A stretch of DNA of 64,000 nucleotides from Granulicella mallensis (GTDB taxonomy: Bacteria; Acidobacteriota; Terriglobia; Terriglobales; Acidobacteriaceae). The translations under genes and the position numbers were made by a program. The notes under the pieces are model-generated. The model made no database searches. It was given only the letters and a program-made list of their open reading frames with translations, and was not told the DNA's origin. The first letter of the stretch is position 1. The number at the start of each line of letters is the position of its first letter. Shown here in pieces: positions 9,337-18,770 of the stretch. Where the stretch lies: positions 1 to 64,000 of the forward strand of contig NZ_JACHIO010000010.1 in the NCBI RefSeq assembly GCF_014203225.1, in the 5' to 3' direction.

Positions 9337-10379
9337 TGAGAAAGCGCAATCCGCAACCAACACTTTCAGAGGTGGCTCGACTGGCTGGTGTTGGTGTTGG
9401 TACGGCATCGCGTGTCGTCAATGGCGGCGTCAACGTCAGCGCAGGGACGATGCGGAAGGTCAAGTCCGCCATTCAAGAACTCGGTTATATGCCGAATCAT
9501 GCGGCACGCGTACTCAAAGGAGGACGCACCAAAACCGTAGGCCTGTTGGTGCCCAGCATCGCCGATCACTTCTTCGCCAGCTGCGCGGAAGCAGCAGACA
9601 AAGTAGCCAGAGCTCACGACTCTCTGCTGATCGTTGCTGTTACCAGGAACCAGTGCGGCGATGAGATGAGCAGCCTGGAGGTGTTGATGCGGCATCGGCC
9701 GGATGGGTTGCTGCTTGTGCCTTCCGATCCTGAAAACAGGGAGCTTGCGAGGTTTGTCCGGAACAGCGGTATCCCGGTAGTGACCTTCGATCGGCCACTG
9801 TTTGGCAGCGGTTGTTCGAGTGTTCTCTCGGATAATTTCGAAGCCGCTCGCAAGGCCACACTTCATCTGATCGAGCATGGTTATAAGCGCATTCTCTGTT
9901 TGGTCAGTGAACCAGAGCTCTATACGATTCGTGAACGGGTGCGTGGTTATCGTCAGGCGATGGAGGAAGCAGGACTGCAGCCACTGGTGGACACGGGCGC
10001 GGAGGATATGGCCCTGGCGTCTCGCTCGCTCGCCATACATTTGAAGAGCCGCCGGCCACCTGATGCCGTGTTTACCCTGAAGAACAGCTCAACCTCTGCC
10101 GTCGTGCAGATACTACGTCAACTTAGGATTCCGATTCCTTCACGTCTTGCCCTGCTTGGATTCGATGACTTTGAGCTGGCTGCGACATTGCATCCGTCTA
10201 TCAGCGTCGTTCAACAGCCCATAGAAGATCTGGGTAGAACGGCTGCGGAACTTCTCTTCGCCGAACTTGAGGGGCATCCCAGTAAGAGGATGAAGAGGGA
10301 ACCGATTGTGCTGGCCAATCGATTGGTGCTTCGACGCTCGTGTGGCTGCAAAGAAGTACCCGCGCGCAAAGATTTGTGA
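9336..10379 (+). CDS. LacI/GalR family transcriptional regulator
   Basis: 347 residues. The N-terminal helix-turn-helix (TLSEVARLAGVGVGTASRVVN, residues about 8-29) and hinge helix (PNHAARVLKG) are complete. They are followed by a periplasmic-binding-protein-like sugar sensor (VGLLVPSIADHFFA to the C-terminus, with LGFDDFELA). Such proteins repress sugar-utilisation genes until a sugar binds. A palindromic operator lies 193 bp upstream, shared with the divergent receptor. The neighbouring rhamnosidase and acyltransferase are plausible further targets, but I found no second copy of the operator near them. Confidence 0.93.
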   Translation: MRKRNPQPTLSEVARLAGVGVGTASRVVNGGVNVSAGTMRKVKSAIQELGYMPNHAARVLKGGRTKTVGLLVPSIADHFFASCAEAADKVARAHDSLLIVAVTRNQCGDEMSSLEVLMRHRPDGLLLVPSDPENRELARFVRNSGIPVVTFDRPLFGSGCSSVLSDNFEAARKATLHLIEHGYKRILCLVSEPELYTIRERVRGYRQAMEEAGLQPLVDTGAEDMALASRSLAIHLKSRRPPDAVFTLKNSSTSAVVQILRQLRIPIPSRLALLGFDDFELAATLHPSISVVQQPIEDLGRTAAELLFAELEGHPSKRMKREPIVLANRLVLRRSCGCKEVPARKDL

Positions 10380-10394
10380 GTGCCCAGTCCTAAT

Positions 10395-11552
10395 TTAGAT
10401 CTTGATGAAGATGCGCCTGCGAAATAGAACCCATATCGGCACAAAGCATACAAGGACGAAGAAGAGGGAAAACAGAAGAGAGTCCATCCCGGGGCCGAAG
10501 GGCGCGAAAAGATGGGTGAATAGATACTTCTTCAACGTGAGCTTATCGTCGCCACCGGGGATATGGATGGCGGAGATCGCGATGGCTATCACTTCCGATA
10601 GAACGTAGGCGGCAATGGCATTGGTGCCGAATACGAGCCAGGGATAACTCCACCAGCTATCTTTGCGGTCGTCCTTCATCAGGTAGGTGAAGAGGCCCAA
10701 GGCGACCAGGGCGCAGCCGGCGGCAAAGAGAACATAGGAACTGGTCCACAGCTTCTTGTTGAGAGGGAACCAGACGCTCCATAACAAGCCGCTGCCGACC
10801 AGGGCTGCTCCTGCAATCAGCATGCCCGCGCTCTTCTCTTTGATGGTTCTCTGCGATTGCAGCCAGATGCCAGTCAGAACTCCTAAGAGAGTGGTGGCGA
10901 TTGCCGGTGGCGTGCTCAAGAGTCCCTCGGGGTCGCGGGTTACTTCGTACAGCCGTCCCAGGTGCAACCAGCGATCGCAGATCGCCACCCAGTTGCGAAC
11001 AGGATCCAGCAGGGGAACGTCACGTCCTGGAATCAGTCCGCCCGGCAGCGGAACCCAGCGCATGAGAATCCAGTAGCCCAATAGCAGCAGTACCGTTACG
11101 GACAAGAGGAATGCCGGTTTGCGGTTCCATAGATAAAGGATGCTTACGCAGAGATAGCACAAGGCAATGCGCTGCAATACGCCGTAGATGCGCAAGGTTC
11201 CCAGATGGAAGAAGGGAAGCGCGTTCAGGAGTACGCCAATGAAAAAAAGAATGACGGATCGTTTCAGCGTGTGCAGGAATAGCTCCCGCTTTCCGACGCC
11301 GCGTGCCAGCCGGGAGCGGAAAGAGAAGACCAGCGATGTGCCTGTAAGAAAAAGGAAGGTCGGAAAGACCAGGTCGGTCGGCGTACAGCCATTCCATTGG
11401 GCGTGCTTCAGCGGCCAGTAGGCATGGGGCCATTCGCCCGCCGCATTGACCAGGATCATGGCGGCTAACGTGAAACCACGCAGAACGTCGACTGAGGGGA
11501 TGCGCTTGCTTGTGAGCTCAGCGGTCGTCGCCGGCAGCGTAGTTGTCGTCAT
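10395..11552 (-). CDS. DUF5009 / heparan-alpha-glucosaminide N-acetyltransferase-like membrane protein
   Basis: 385 residues with about ten hydrophobic segments. The N-terminal pattern RIPSVDVLRGFTLAAMILVN and the following EWPHAYWPLKHAQWNG...DLVFPTFLF are hallmarks of the NagX/HGSNAT-like acyltransferase family, which acetylates sugars across a membrane. It converges with the LacI gene (stops 16 bp apart) and is divergent from the rhamnosidase. A truncated relic of a paralogue, with the same upstream region, lies at 4652-4779. The start is ATG with GAGG about 9 nt upstream. Substrate unknown; its context suggests a sugar released by the neighbouring glycosidases. Confidence 0.88.
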   Translation of the reverse strand: MTTTTLPATTAELTSKRIPSVDVLRGFTLAAMILVNAAGEWPHAYWPLKHAQWNGCTPTDLVFPTFLFLTGTSLVFSFRSRLARGVGKRELFLHTLKRSVILFFIGVLLNALPFFHLGTLRIYGVLQRIALCYLCVSILYLWNRKPAFLLSVTVLLLLGYWILMRWVPLPGGLIPGRDVPLLDPVRNWVAICDRWLHLGRLYEVTRDPEGLLSTPPAIATTLLGVLTGIWLQSQRTIKEKSAGMLIAGAALVGSGLLWSVWFPLNKKLWTSSYVLFAAGCALVALGLFTYLMKDDRKDSWWSYPWLVFGTNAIAAYVLSEVIAIAISAIHIPGGDDKLTLKKYLFTHLFAPFGPGMDSLLFSLFFVLVCFVPIWVLFRRRIFIKI

Positions 11553-11664
11553 GGGACTGGACCTCGAAATACGATTTAAGTCTGCGGGGCTGCTGCTTTC
11601 TCTTTGCAGAAAGGAAAGCGGGGAGATACGTTATCCAACGACTGCTAGTCCATCTTCGGATGGG

Positions 11665-11707
11665 TAGATTTGTATAGGAGTGCAGACAGGTTTGCAACTA
11701 AATAAAT
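11665..11707 (-). promoter_or_regulatory. 43-nt conserved upstream block, copy B (before the intact acyltransferase)
   Basis: This block shares 42 of 43 positions with 4884-4926. It lies 112-155 bp upstream of the acyltransferase start, within the divergent region shared with the rhamnosidase. Confidence 0.55.
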
Positions 11708-11843
11708 GAAGTATAAAAAGAAGCCCTCCGTTCTTTCCCCATACTCGCGGTGCATGATGTGGGCAGCAGCAGTCGTGATCTCTGGCCTATCATTATTTCG
11801 ATAGGTGATATCTTCCAATTGAAACCTGGAGAGCTCAACCCCA

Positions 11844-14800
11844 ATGCTAAAGCTCGTTCTATCTCTTTTCATCCTGGTAACGTGTGTCAAAGCCGAGCCG
11901 GTTCATCTTCGCACTAACGCACTTGAGAACCCGCTTGGCCTCGATACGCCGAATCCCACGTTCTCCTGGCAGAGCGATGCGAAGACGACGAACTGGACGC
12001 AGTCGGCGTACGAAGTTCTGGTTAGTACAGAGGCAAAGAATCTTCGCCCTGGCAAAGCAGACGCCTGGGATTCGGGACGGATTAAATCTTCGGAGTCGGT
12101 GAATATTGCCTACGCCGGCGCTGGGCTCAAGCCGCAGCAGCGGTATGTGTGGACGGTTCGCACCTGGGATAACAAAGGCAAAGAGACCACGTCCGCACCG
12201 GCATGGTTTGAGACGGGTCTTATGAGTGCTGCCGACTGGAAGGGGCAGTGGATTACGCGTAAAGACCCTGCCGACGAGCAGGAGCTTGGCTCGATTCGCT
12301 GGATCTGGCTGGCGAATTCTGATCCGATGCACGTGCTCTCCGCTACTCCGGCTCACTTTCTTTATCACCTGCATCTCACGGACAAGCCCAACGCAGCGAG
12401 CCTTCATGTGCTCGCACGCGGGCAGTTCGTTGCTCGCGTCAATGGTCATGTCACAGGGCATCACGATGAGTGGGGCGCCTTTGACCGTGAAGAGATGGCC
12501 TTCCTGCTCCACCCTGGCGACAATGAGATTGAGGTCGACGTGATCTCGCATCAGGCGGGCGAGCCGCCCAGGACGGCACCATCGGCCTTTGCCGCATCGA
12601 TTCATCTCACACATGAAGACGGCAAAGAGGAGCGCATCGTCACCAATGACCAGTGGCAGGCGCGTGCGACTCCTGAGAGTGCCTGGCAAAGCGCACAGAC
12701 GGTAGGCGCGCTCTCTCAATCGTTCGGCCTGGGCACAGACCGGCAGCGAGCTGTGCCGGGGCCGGACCGTGTTGCAACGGATGCTTCACTCCTGCGTAAG
12801 AGCTTCAGTGTTGATTCGTCCATTCGCACGGCTCGTCTGAGTATTACGGCGTTGGGTGCTTACCAGGCCTTCATCAACGGCAAAGCTGTGGCGCCCAACT
12901 CTCTGCTCGCGCCGGGCTGGACGGACTTCCATAAACGCGTGCTCTACCAGACCTACGATGTGACGTCGTTGCTTAGTCATGGCGCAAATGCAATCGGCGT
13001 TGTTCTTGGCGGCGGATGGTATAGCTCGCCCATGACGTGGAGCGGCTTCCGTTACACACCAGGACCTAACCTTCTACGCGCGCAGCTCGATCTGACACTC
13101 GCGAATGGCACGCATCAGACGATCGCCACGGACCCGAGTTGGCTCACCGCTTCCGCGTCGATTACTTTCTCCGAGATCTATGGCGGAGAGTCCTACGATG
13201 CGCGACTCGCGCAGCAGGGTTGGAGCGCGCCGAGCTTCGACGCTATGCGCTGGACGGCCGCTGTTGCCGCAGCCCCGCCGGATAGCGGCATGGTGCTCAC
13301 GGCACAGCCGGACCTGCTGGTTAACACCACGATCACGCTGCATCCCCGTAAGCTCGATCCCGCAAATGATGCTCATCCGACCATCTATGACATGGGGCAA
13401 AATATGGTCGGCAATATTCGCATTCACGTTCGTGGCCCACGTGGCACGGTGGTGCGTCTGCGCTATGCCGAGCGGCTCAATCCGGATGGGAGCATCTATA
13501 CAGAGAACCTTCGCAACGCCGATGCTACGGATACGTATGTTCTCTCCGGTGATGGTGACGAGACCTGGACGCCTGCTTTCACCTTCCACGGCTTTCGTTA
13601 CGTTGAGTTCTCCTACGTCGGGACAGCCCCGCCAACCCCGCCTACTCTCGCTACCATCGACGGCCTTGTCTTCAATAGTCTTCCGGCGAAGCCCTCCGTG
13701 CGGCTCACCAGTTCAAGCGAGACTCTCAACAAGATGAATGAGCTTGGCGCGTGGGGACAGAGAGGTAACTTTGTTTCGATTCCCACCGACTGCCCGCAGC
13801 GGGATGAGCGTCTCGGCTGGATGGGCGATGCCGGAGTCTTCTGGCGCACCGGCACCTATAACTTCGACATCGATGCCTTCACGCACAAGTTCATGCTCGA
13901 TGTAACGGACGCGCAGACGGCTGCAGGGGCATTCACGGATGTTTCGCCCAATATTCTAGGGCCGAATCCCGGGGCGCCCGGCTGGGGCGATGCAGGTGTC
14001 TTCATTCCGTATGCCGCATGGCTGCAGTATGGTGACACTACTGTTGTGGAGCGCTCCTGGCCGGCGATGGAACGCTGGATGGATTTCATTCTGAGCAACA
14101 ACCCGGATTACATCCGGCGTAAGGCCCTCGGCAATAACTATGCAGATTGGCTTGCGCCGGACCAGAACACTCCCAGGGATCTCATCGGTACCGCCTACTG
14201 GGCGCTGATTGCGCGCGAGATGGCGGAGATGGCTACAGCACTCCACCGCACGGCAGATGCTGAGAAATACCAGCAGCAGTATGACCGCATCGCTGCTGCC
14301 TACCGTACGGCTTTCGTGAAGGAAGATGGCAGTGTCGAAGGCAATACACAGACAGCGTACCTGGCTACGATCTTTACTGGGATTGCGCCGCCAGCGCTGC
14401 GTGCGAGGATGATCGATCGGCTTACGAAGGATATCGAGGCGCACGGAAACCATCTCACAACGGGCTTCCTCGGCACTCCGTTCCTGTTGTTTGTGCTCGA
14501 CGAGAATGACCGCTCCGATCTCGCCTTCAAACTTCTTCTGTCGGACACGTATCCCTCATGGGGCTACATGGTGAAGAAGGGCGCTACTACGTGGTGGGAG
14601 CGCTGGAATGGCGATACAGGCGACCCTGGGATGAACTCCTATAACCACTATGCCTTTGGGTCTGTGATGGCCTGGGTCTATCGCCGCGCCGCCGGCATCG
14701 ATACAGACGCTACGGGACCTGGCTATCATCACCTGACCATTCACCCGCATTTCGATCCTGCGCTTCCGCAGCTCCACACTGAGTACGACTCTGCCTATGG

Positions 14801-14939
14801 AACCATCATCTCGGACTGGCAGGAGAGCGGGCATCGCTTCACCATCACGATTCCGGCAAACACCACCGCTACCGTTACGCTGCCGAAGGGCAAGACCGAA
14901 GAGATCGGCAGCGGTACGCATGTGTATCACGTTGAATAG
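11844..14939 (+). CDS. alpha-L-rhamnosidase (GH78), secreted
   Basis: 1031 residues with a short signal peptide (MLKLVLSLFILVTCVKA). Domain order follows GH78: an Ig-like N-domain (LRTNALENPLGLDTPNPTFSW), beta-sandwich domains with GGGWYSSPMTW, the concanavalin-like module (YDMGQNMVGNIRIHV), then the (alpha/alpha)6 catalytic barrel. That barrel carries the hallmark TDCPQRDERLGWMGDAG (about residue 650) with its acidic catalytic residues, and WWERWNG...NHYAFGSV near the end. It releases terminal rhamnose from glycosides or polysaccharides. A GGAGAG ribosome site precedes the ATG. The divergent acyltransferase and nearby LacI regulator suggest one utilisation locus. Confidence 0.95.
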   Translation: MLKLVLSLFILVTCVKAEPVHLRTNALENPLGLDTPNPTFSWQSDAKTTNWTQSAYEVLVSTEAKNLRPGKADAWDSGRIKSSESVNIAYAGAGLKPQQRYVWTVRTWDNKGKETTSAPAWFETGLMSAADWKGQWITRKDPADEQELGSIRWIWLANSDPMHVLSATPAHFLYHLHLTDKPNAASLHVLARGQFVARVNGHVTGHHDEWGAFDREEMAFLLHPGDNEIEVDVISHQAGEPPRTAPSAFAASIHLTHEDGKEERIVTNDQWQARATPESAWQSAQTVGALSQSFGLGTDRQRAVPGPDRVATDASLLRKSFSVDSSIRTARLSITALGAYQAFINGKAVAPNSLLAPGWTDFHKRVLYQTYDVTSLLSHGANAIGVVLGGGWYSSPMTWSGFRYTPGPNLLRAQLDLTLANGTHQTIATDPSWLTASASITFSEIYGGESYDARLAQQGWSAPSFDAMRWTAAVAAAPPDSGMVLTAQPDLLVNTTITLHPRKLDPANDAHPTIYDMGQNMVGNIRIHVRGPRGTVVRLRYAERLNPDGSIYTENLRNADATDTYVLSGDGDETWTPAFTFHGFRYVEFSYVGTAPPTPPTLATIDGLVFNSLPAKPSVRLTSSSETLNKMNELGAWGQRGNFVSIPTDCPQRDERLGWMGDAGVFWRTGTYNFDIDAFTHKFMLDVTDAQTAAGAFTDVSPNILGPNPGAPGWGDAGVFIPYAAWLQYGDTTVVERSWPAMERWMDFILSNNPDYIRRKALGNNYADWLAPDQNTPRDLIGTAYWALIAREMAEMATALHRTADAEKYQQQYDRIAAAYRTAFVKEDGSVEGNTQTAYLATIFTGIAPPALRARMIDRLTKDIEAHGNHLTTGFLGTPFLLFVLDENDRSDLAFKLLLSDTYPSWGYMVKKGATTWWERWNGDTGDPGMNSYNHYAFGSVMAWVYRRAAGIDTDATGPGYHHLTIHPHFDPALPQLHTEYDSAYGTIISDWQESGHRFTITIPANTTATVTLPKGKTEEIGSGTHVYHVE

Positions 14940-14973
14940 CGCAAACCGTGATGCTTTAGCGTCGCGGGGCGGA
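14939..14973. repeat. 35-nt dispersed repeat, copy 1
   Basis: GCGCAAACCGTGATGCTTTA followed by GCGTCGCGGGGCGGA recurs at 25548-25582 with a single mismatch. Here it follows the rhamnosidase stop codon directly and overlaps the start of the 32-bp inverted repeat. Confidence 0.7.
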
Positions 14974-15128
14974 GGGAGCCGTAGCCTTTAGGCTACGGAA
15001 TAAGGGGGCTGGTAAATATGTGGCCTTTAGGCCCGGGCTTTCTTTCGGCTGCGAACAAAGAGCCCGGGGCTGAAGCCCAATTCTTGCCTAGCTCTAATTC
15101 CGTAGCCTAAAGGCTACGGCTCCCTCCG
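14970..15128. repeat. 32-bp perfect inverted repeat with nested stems
   Basis: Arms 14970-15001 and 15097-15128 are perfect reverse complements, and each contains the palindromic core CCGTAGCC...GGCTACGG. Between them lies a second stem (GCCCGGGCT with AGCCCGGGGC). The structure separates the convergent rhamnosidase and GH39 genes and may act as a bidirectional transcription stop; it looks like a REP/BIME-type repeat. Confidence 0.8.
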
Positions 15129-15130
15129 TC

Positions 15131-15154
15131 TCCCTGATGCTGAAGCATCAGGGA
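15131..15154. repeat. palindromic hairpin unit
   Basis: A perfect 10-bp stem TCCCTGATGC / GCATCAGGGA has a TGAA loop. It lies directly beside the 32-bp inverted repeat and forms part of the same repeat cluster. Confidence 0.6.
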
Positions 15155-15205
15155 ACGCGCTTCGCGCTGTGTAGTGTTGGCGGAGGAGTGCCTTAAGGCT
15201 TGTGG

Positions 15206-16864
15206 CTACCAACTCAAGCGCAAGAGCGAGAGGGCCTGCCGGGGCAGCGTGACGGGGATGATGACGCTGCCGTTGGAAACGTCAAGCCATTCGGGTGAGG
15301 TCAATGACTGAAGCTGGCCTGCTGCCTTGAGCTGTGCATATTGCGCGGGTGTGGGCTGTTGGGGAGAGCCCATCGCCATCCACGCGGTGTACGCGTTGCT
15401 GTGAGTGGCGTCGATGCGATCGTGCTGGAGCAGGACGCGGTGGACAGCGGCGGGGATGCCGTGCACCGTGACGGAGGTGGGGGCGTCGTCGGCGGGGAGG
15501 TCGTCGTCCTGGTAGTTCCAGAGCAGGATGGCGGCGCTGCGGTCCGCATGCGTGGCTAGAGCATCGATGTCAGGCGCGTGCTGCACGCCGGAGCTGAGGA
15601 TGTCATCGAGCGGGATCTGGCCGGTGCTGGTGGTGGCGACGCGCTGACCGCTCATAAGGCTGGCCATGCGGAAGACGTTCATGACGGGTTTGTCGATGCC
15701 GTTGGTGGCGAGTGTGCGGAAGCCCTGGAAGTAGTCCTTGCCTTCGAACTCGAAGGACCAGCTAAGCATGGCCAGCAGGTTGACCTGGTGGCGGTCCTGC
15801 AGGTCGAAGAGTCCCTTGAGCGCCGCGGCGGTGTAGGCCGGGTAGAGCGTTCCGTTGCGGTAATTGTTGGAGGGATTCTCTTTGGCGGAGCAGGCGGCGC
15901 AGCCTTCGGGATCGGCTTCGCTGAGGATGATGGGGAGATTGCGGAACTGTGGGTAGGTGGCGATGGCGGCGAAGCCCTTGTCGGCGTCGCGCAGCTCTTT
16001 GTCGAGGCCCATGCGGACGTGGCCGTCGATGATCTTCGGCTCGCCTTTCGCGTGGAAGGAGATGAAGTCTAGCGGGATGGGCTGGCCGTTGGCGGCGCTC
16101 TTGTCGTGCGCGACGTGTTGCAGGAAGGCGTTGAGGAAGGCCACGGCCTTGGGGTCGCGCGGGCTGGTGGTTGCCGGGCCGCCTACGCGGGCTTCGGGCA
16201 GAGCCGCGCGGACGCCGGCGACGGCGAAGTCGTAGAGCTTGTCGTACTCCTGCTGGGTGCCGTGCCAGTAGGGGATGTTGGGTTCGTTCCAGACCTCCCA
16301 GTACCATTGCGCCGCCTGGTCACGGCCGTAGCGTGCGACGAGGTGAGCGGCGAGCGTGCGGCAGAGTTCGCCCCAGGCTGCGTAATCCTTTGGCGGGCTC
16401 TGGACACTGCCGTCGAGCGTACGGGGATAACTGACCTTGTAGGGCGCGGGGCCGCTGGCCAAGGCTTCGGGCATGAAGCCGAGCTCGACCATGGGACGGA
16501 CGCCGGCCTGCTGGTAGGCGTCGAAGATACCGTCGATTATCTTGAAGTTGTAGACGGGGTGGCCCTTGGCGTCCAGGGTGTAGACGTTGGTGGAACTCCA
16601 CTTGAGCTCGGGGACGCCGTCGCCGGAGGTGAGGAGATGGTGCGCGCGGATATAGACGGGGACCGGGCTGGTGTCATGCAGCTCGCGCAGCAGCTCCCGG
16701 CCATGGGTCATGGTGGTGTAGTTCGATTCGTCGTAGCCGAACCAGCTGGTGATGGGCTTATCTGCTCCGAGAGGCTTATCGAGGTCTACCTGAATCTGGA
16801 TGGTCTGGGCTGAGGCGGCGACGGTGGAGAGCGTGCAGAGCAGAAGAGCGAGCTTGCGAAACAT
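15206..16864 (-). CDS. GH39-like glycoside hydrolase (beta-xylosidase family), secreted
   Basis: About 552 residues. A signal peptide (MFRKLALLLCTLSTVAASA-Q) is followed by a TIM barrel with WYWEVWNEPNIPYWHG, whose glutamate before Pro-Asn is the clan GH-A acid/base, and PIILSEADPEG, whose glutamate fits the nucleophile. A C-terminal beta domain follows. Family members include beta-xylosidases and alpha-L-iduronidases. I start at the ATG at 16864, which has AAAGGT upstream and begins a signal peptide; a longer reading would add 55 implausible residues overlapping aroC. It is divergent from aroC and convergent with the rhamnosidase. Confidence 0.85.
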   Translation of the reverse strand: MFRKLALLLCTLSTVAASAQTIQIQVDLDKPLGADKPITSWFGYDESNYTTMTHGRELLRELHDTSPVPVYIRAHHLLTSGDGVPELKWSSTNVYTLDAKGHPVYNFKIIDGIFDAYQQAGVRPMVELGFMPEALASGPAPYKVSYPRTLDGSVQSPPKDYAAWGELCRTLAAHLVARYGRDQAAQWYWEVWNEPNIPYWHGTQQEYDKLYDFAVAGVRAALPEARVGGPATTSPRDPKAVAFLNAFLQHVAHDKSAANGQPIPLDFISFHAKGEPKIIDGHVRMGLDKELRDADKGFAAIATYPQFRNLPIILSEADPEGCAACSAKENPSNNYRNGTLYPAYTAAALKGLFDLQDRHQVNLLAMLSWSFEFEGKDYFQGFRTLATNGIDKPVMNVFRMASLMSGQRVATTSTGQIPLDDILSSGVQHAPDIDALATHADRSAAILLWNYQDDDLPADDAPTSVTVHGIPAAVHRVLLQHDRIDATHSNAYTAWMAMGSPQQPTPAQYAQLKAAGQLQSLTSPEWLDVSNGSVIIPVTLPRQALSLLRLSW

Positions 16865-17013
16865 TGAGCTACCTTTCGGGTAGGAAGGTGCGGATGGAAG
16901 CCATGATATCTGGTTGCGATGACCGTGCCGCAGAGGCTCGTAAGGAGCCAAAAACAGAAGGCTGCCAGGCAGACCGGGGATCAGGCCTTTCTGCTCGTTA
17001 TAATTAACTCTCC

Positions 17014-18204
17014 ATGCTTCGATTCTCAACAGCCGGCGAAAGCCACGGCGAATCCCTCGTAGCCCTCATCAGCGGACTTCCGGCGGGTGTTCCTGTCGAT
17101 CAGGAGTTTCTCGACCACGAACTCTGGCGCCGCCAGCAGGGCTATGGTCGAGGTGGCCGCATGCGTATCGAGCGTGACACCGCTCACATCCTCTCCGGCG
17201 TACGCCATGGCAAGACGATCGGCTCGCCTATCGCGATGACGCTTGCGAATCGCGACTGGAAGAACTGGGAAGAGATTCTGCCGGTGGGCGAGGGGGATGC
17301 GGAGAAGCACAAGGCCGTTGCCAGTCCTCGGCCCGGTCATGCGGACCTTGCCGGTGCTTTGAAGTATGACTTTAAAGACGCGCGCTATATTCTGGAACGC
17401 GCCTCGGCACGTGAGTCGGCGGCACGGGTGGCCTGCGGTGCGATTGCGAAGCTGCTGCTGCGAGCTCTTGGGGTTGAGGTTGCGAGCCACGTCGTTCGTG
17501 TCGGCTCGGCGGAGCTCTCGCGCGAAGCCAGCTTTGCCGAGATTGCGGCGATCGCCCAGCGCGAAGATGTCCTGCTGGCCTGCGTCGACCCGGAATCTGA
17601 GGCCCGCATGAAGGCTGAGGTCGACCAGGCTCTGCGTACGGGTGACACGATCGGCGGGGTCTTCGAGGTCGTCGTTCATGGCCTGCCTCCGGGCGTGGGA
17701 ACGCACGTTAACTGGGACGAGCGTCTTGACGGACTGCTGGCCCAGGCCGTGATGAGTCTCCAGGCAGTCAAGGCCGTGGAGCTTGGCAGGGGAGTGACTG
17801 CGGCGCAGTCGCCTGGTTCCAAGGTGCACGACGCGATTGCGTATGAGGCTGAGCCCGTATCGGAAGATGCCGGAAAGTTTACCCGCTTCAGCCGCGAGCA
17901 TAATAATGCCGGCGGTATCGAGGGCGGTATCTCCAACGGTGAGGACCTGGTCGTCCGTGGGTACCTCAAGCCGATCTCGACGCTGCGCCGTCCTCTTGCT
18001 TCGGTCTCCTTTGAGACGCGTGAGACCACCAAGGCCGCCTATGAGCGCTCTGATGTATGTGTGGTTCCGGCAGCCGGAGTCGCTGCCGAGGCCATGGTCG
18101 CGCTTGCGGTGGCGCGGCTGGTCATAGAAAAATTTGGAGGCGACAGCCTCCGTGAGCTTCACCGTAATTTCAGCAGCTACTGCGAGCAGATAAGAGCCTT
18201 TTGA
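17014..18204 (+). CDS. aroC: chorismate synthase
   Basis: 396 residues. It makes chorismate from 5-enolpyruvylshikimate-3-phosphate, the last shikimate step, using reduced flavin. The N-terminus MLRFSTAGESHGESL, the R-rich QQGYGRGGRMRIERD and SPRPGHADLAG motifs, and RASARESAARVA are diagnostic, and length is normal. The def gene starts 3 bp after its stop, so aroC heads a run aroC-def-fmt-rsmB. The other shikimate gene here, aroB, is 10 kb away on the opposite strand. Confidence 0.97.
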   Translation: MLRFSTAGESHGESLVALISGLPAGVPVDQEFLDHELWRRQQGYGRGGRMRIERDTAHILSGVRHGKTIGSPIAMTLANRDWKNWEEILPVGEGDAEKHKAVASPRPGHADLAGALKYDFKDARYILERASARESAARVACGAIAKLLLRALGVEVASHVVRVGSAELSREASFAEIAAIAQREDVLLACVDPESEARMKAEVDQALRTGDTIGGVFEVVVHGLPPGVGTHVNWDERLDGLLAQAVMSLQAVKAVELGRGVTAAQSPGSKVHDAIAYEAEPVSEDAGKFTRFSREHNNAGGIEGGISNGEDLVVRGYLKPISTLRRPLASVSFETRETTKAAYERSDVCVVPAAGVAAEAMVALAVARLVIEKFGGDSLRELHRNFSSYCEQIRAF

Positions 18205-18207
18205 TCG

Positions 18208-18765
18208 ATGAGTAAAAACGAAGCCAAGCCGAGTCCTAAAGACTCCAAGCCGCACAAGATCCACGAGGTTGTGAAGTATCCAGATCCTGTCCTCTCCAAA
18301 CCGGGAGAGAAGGTCACCGAGTTCACACCCGAACTGGCGCAACTTGTCGACGAGATGTTTGAGAGCATGTATGCTGCGCAGGGGATTGGCCTAGCGGCAC
18401 CGCAGATCGGCATCTCCAAGCAGATCACAGTGATAGACGTAAGTTTCAAAGAGCGACCTGAAGATAAATTGGCGCTCATCAACCCTGAGATCATCGAGCG
18501 CGAGGGCAAGCAGGTTGAAGAAGAGGGCTGCCTGAGCCTTCCGGAGATTCGCGAGAAGGTGAGTCGAGCAGCCAGGGTTAAGGTGCGCGCTCAGAATGTA
18601 AAGGGCGAGTTTTTTGAAGTAGAGGGTGAAGAATTGCTGGCTCGGGCTCTACAGCACGAGATTGATCATCTGCACGGGATACTCTTTATTGAGCACCTCA
18701 GCCGCCTGAAACGGGACCTTGTCCACAGGCGCATTCGCAAGCTACAGAAGAACGGTGAGTGGTAG
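18208..18765 (+). CDS. def: peptide deformylase
   Basis: 185 residues. It removes the formyl group from nascent proteins. All three family motifs are present: GIGLAAPQIGI (about residues 55-65), EEGCLSLPE (the metal-binding Cys) and HEIDHLHG (two metal-binding His and the catalytic Glu). It is placed next to fmt, the enzyme that adds the formyl group, as in many bacteria. The N-terminal 20 residues are charged and probably disordered. Confidence 0.97.
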   Translation: MSKNEAKPSPKDSKPHKIHEVVKYPDPVLSKPGEKVTEFTPELAQLVDEMFESMYAAQGIGLAAPQIGISKQITVIDVSFKERPEDKLALINPEIIEREGKQVEEEGCLSLPEIREKVSRAARVKVRAQNVKGEFFEVEGEELLARALQHEIDHLHGILFIEHLSRLKRDLVHRRIRKLQKNGEW

Positions 18766-18770
18766 ACGCA

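Noticed and set aside
17026..18342. A 438-codon minus-strand open frame opposite aroC
   Set aside because: It is fully antisense to aroC, has no motif and no ribosome site; it is a shadow.
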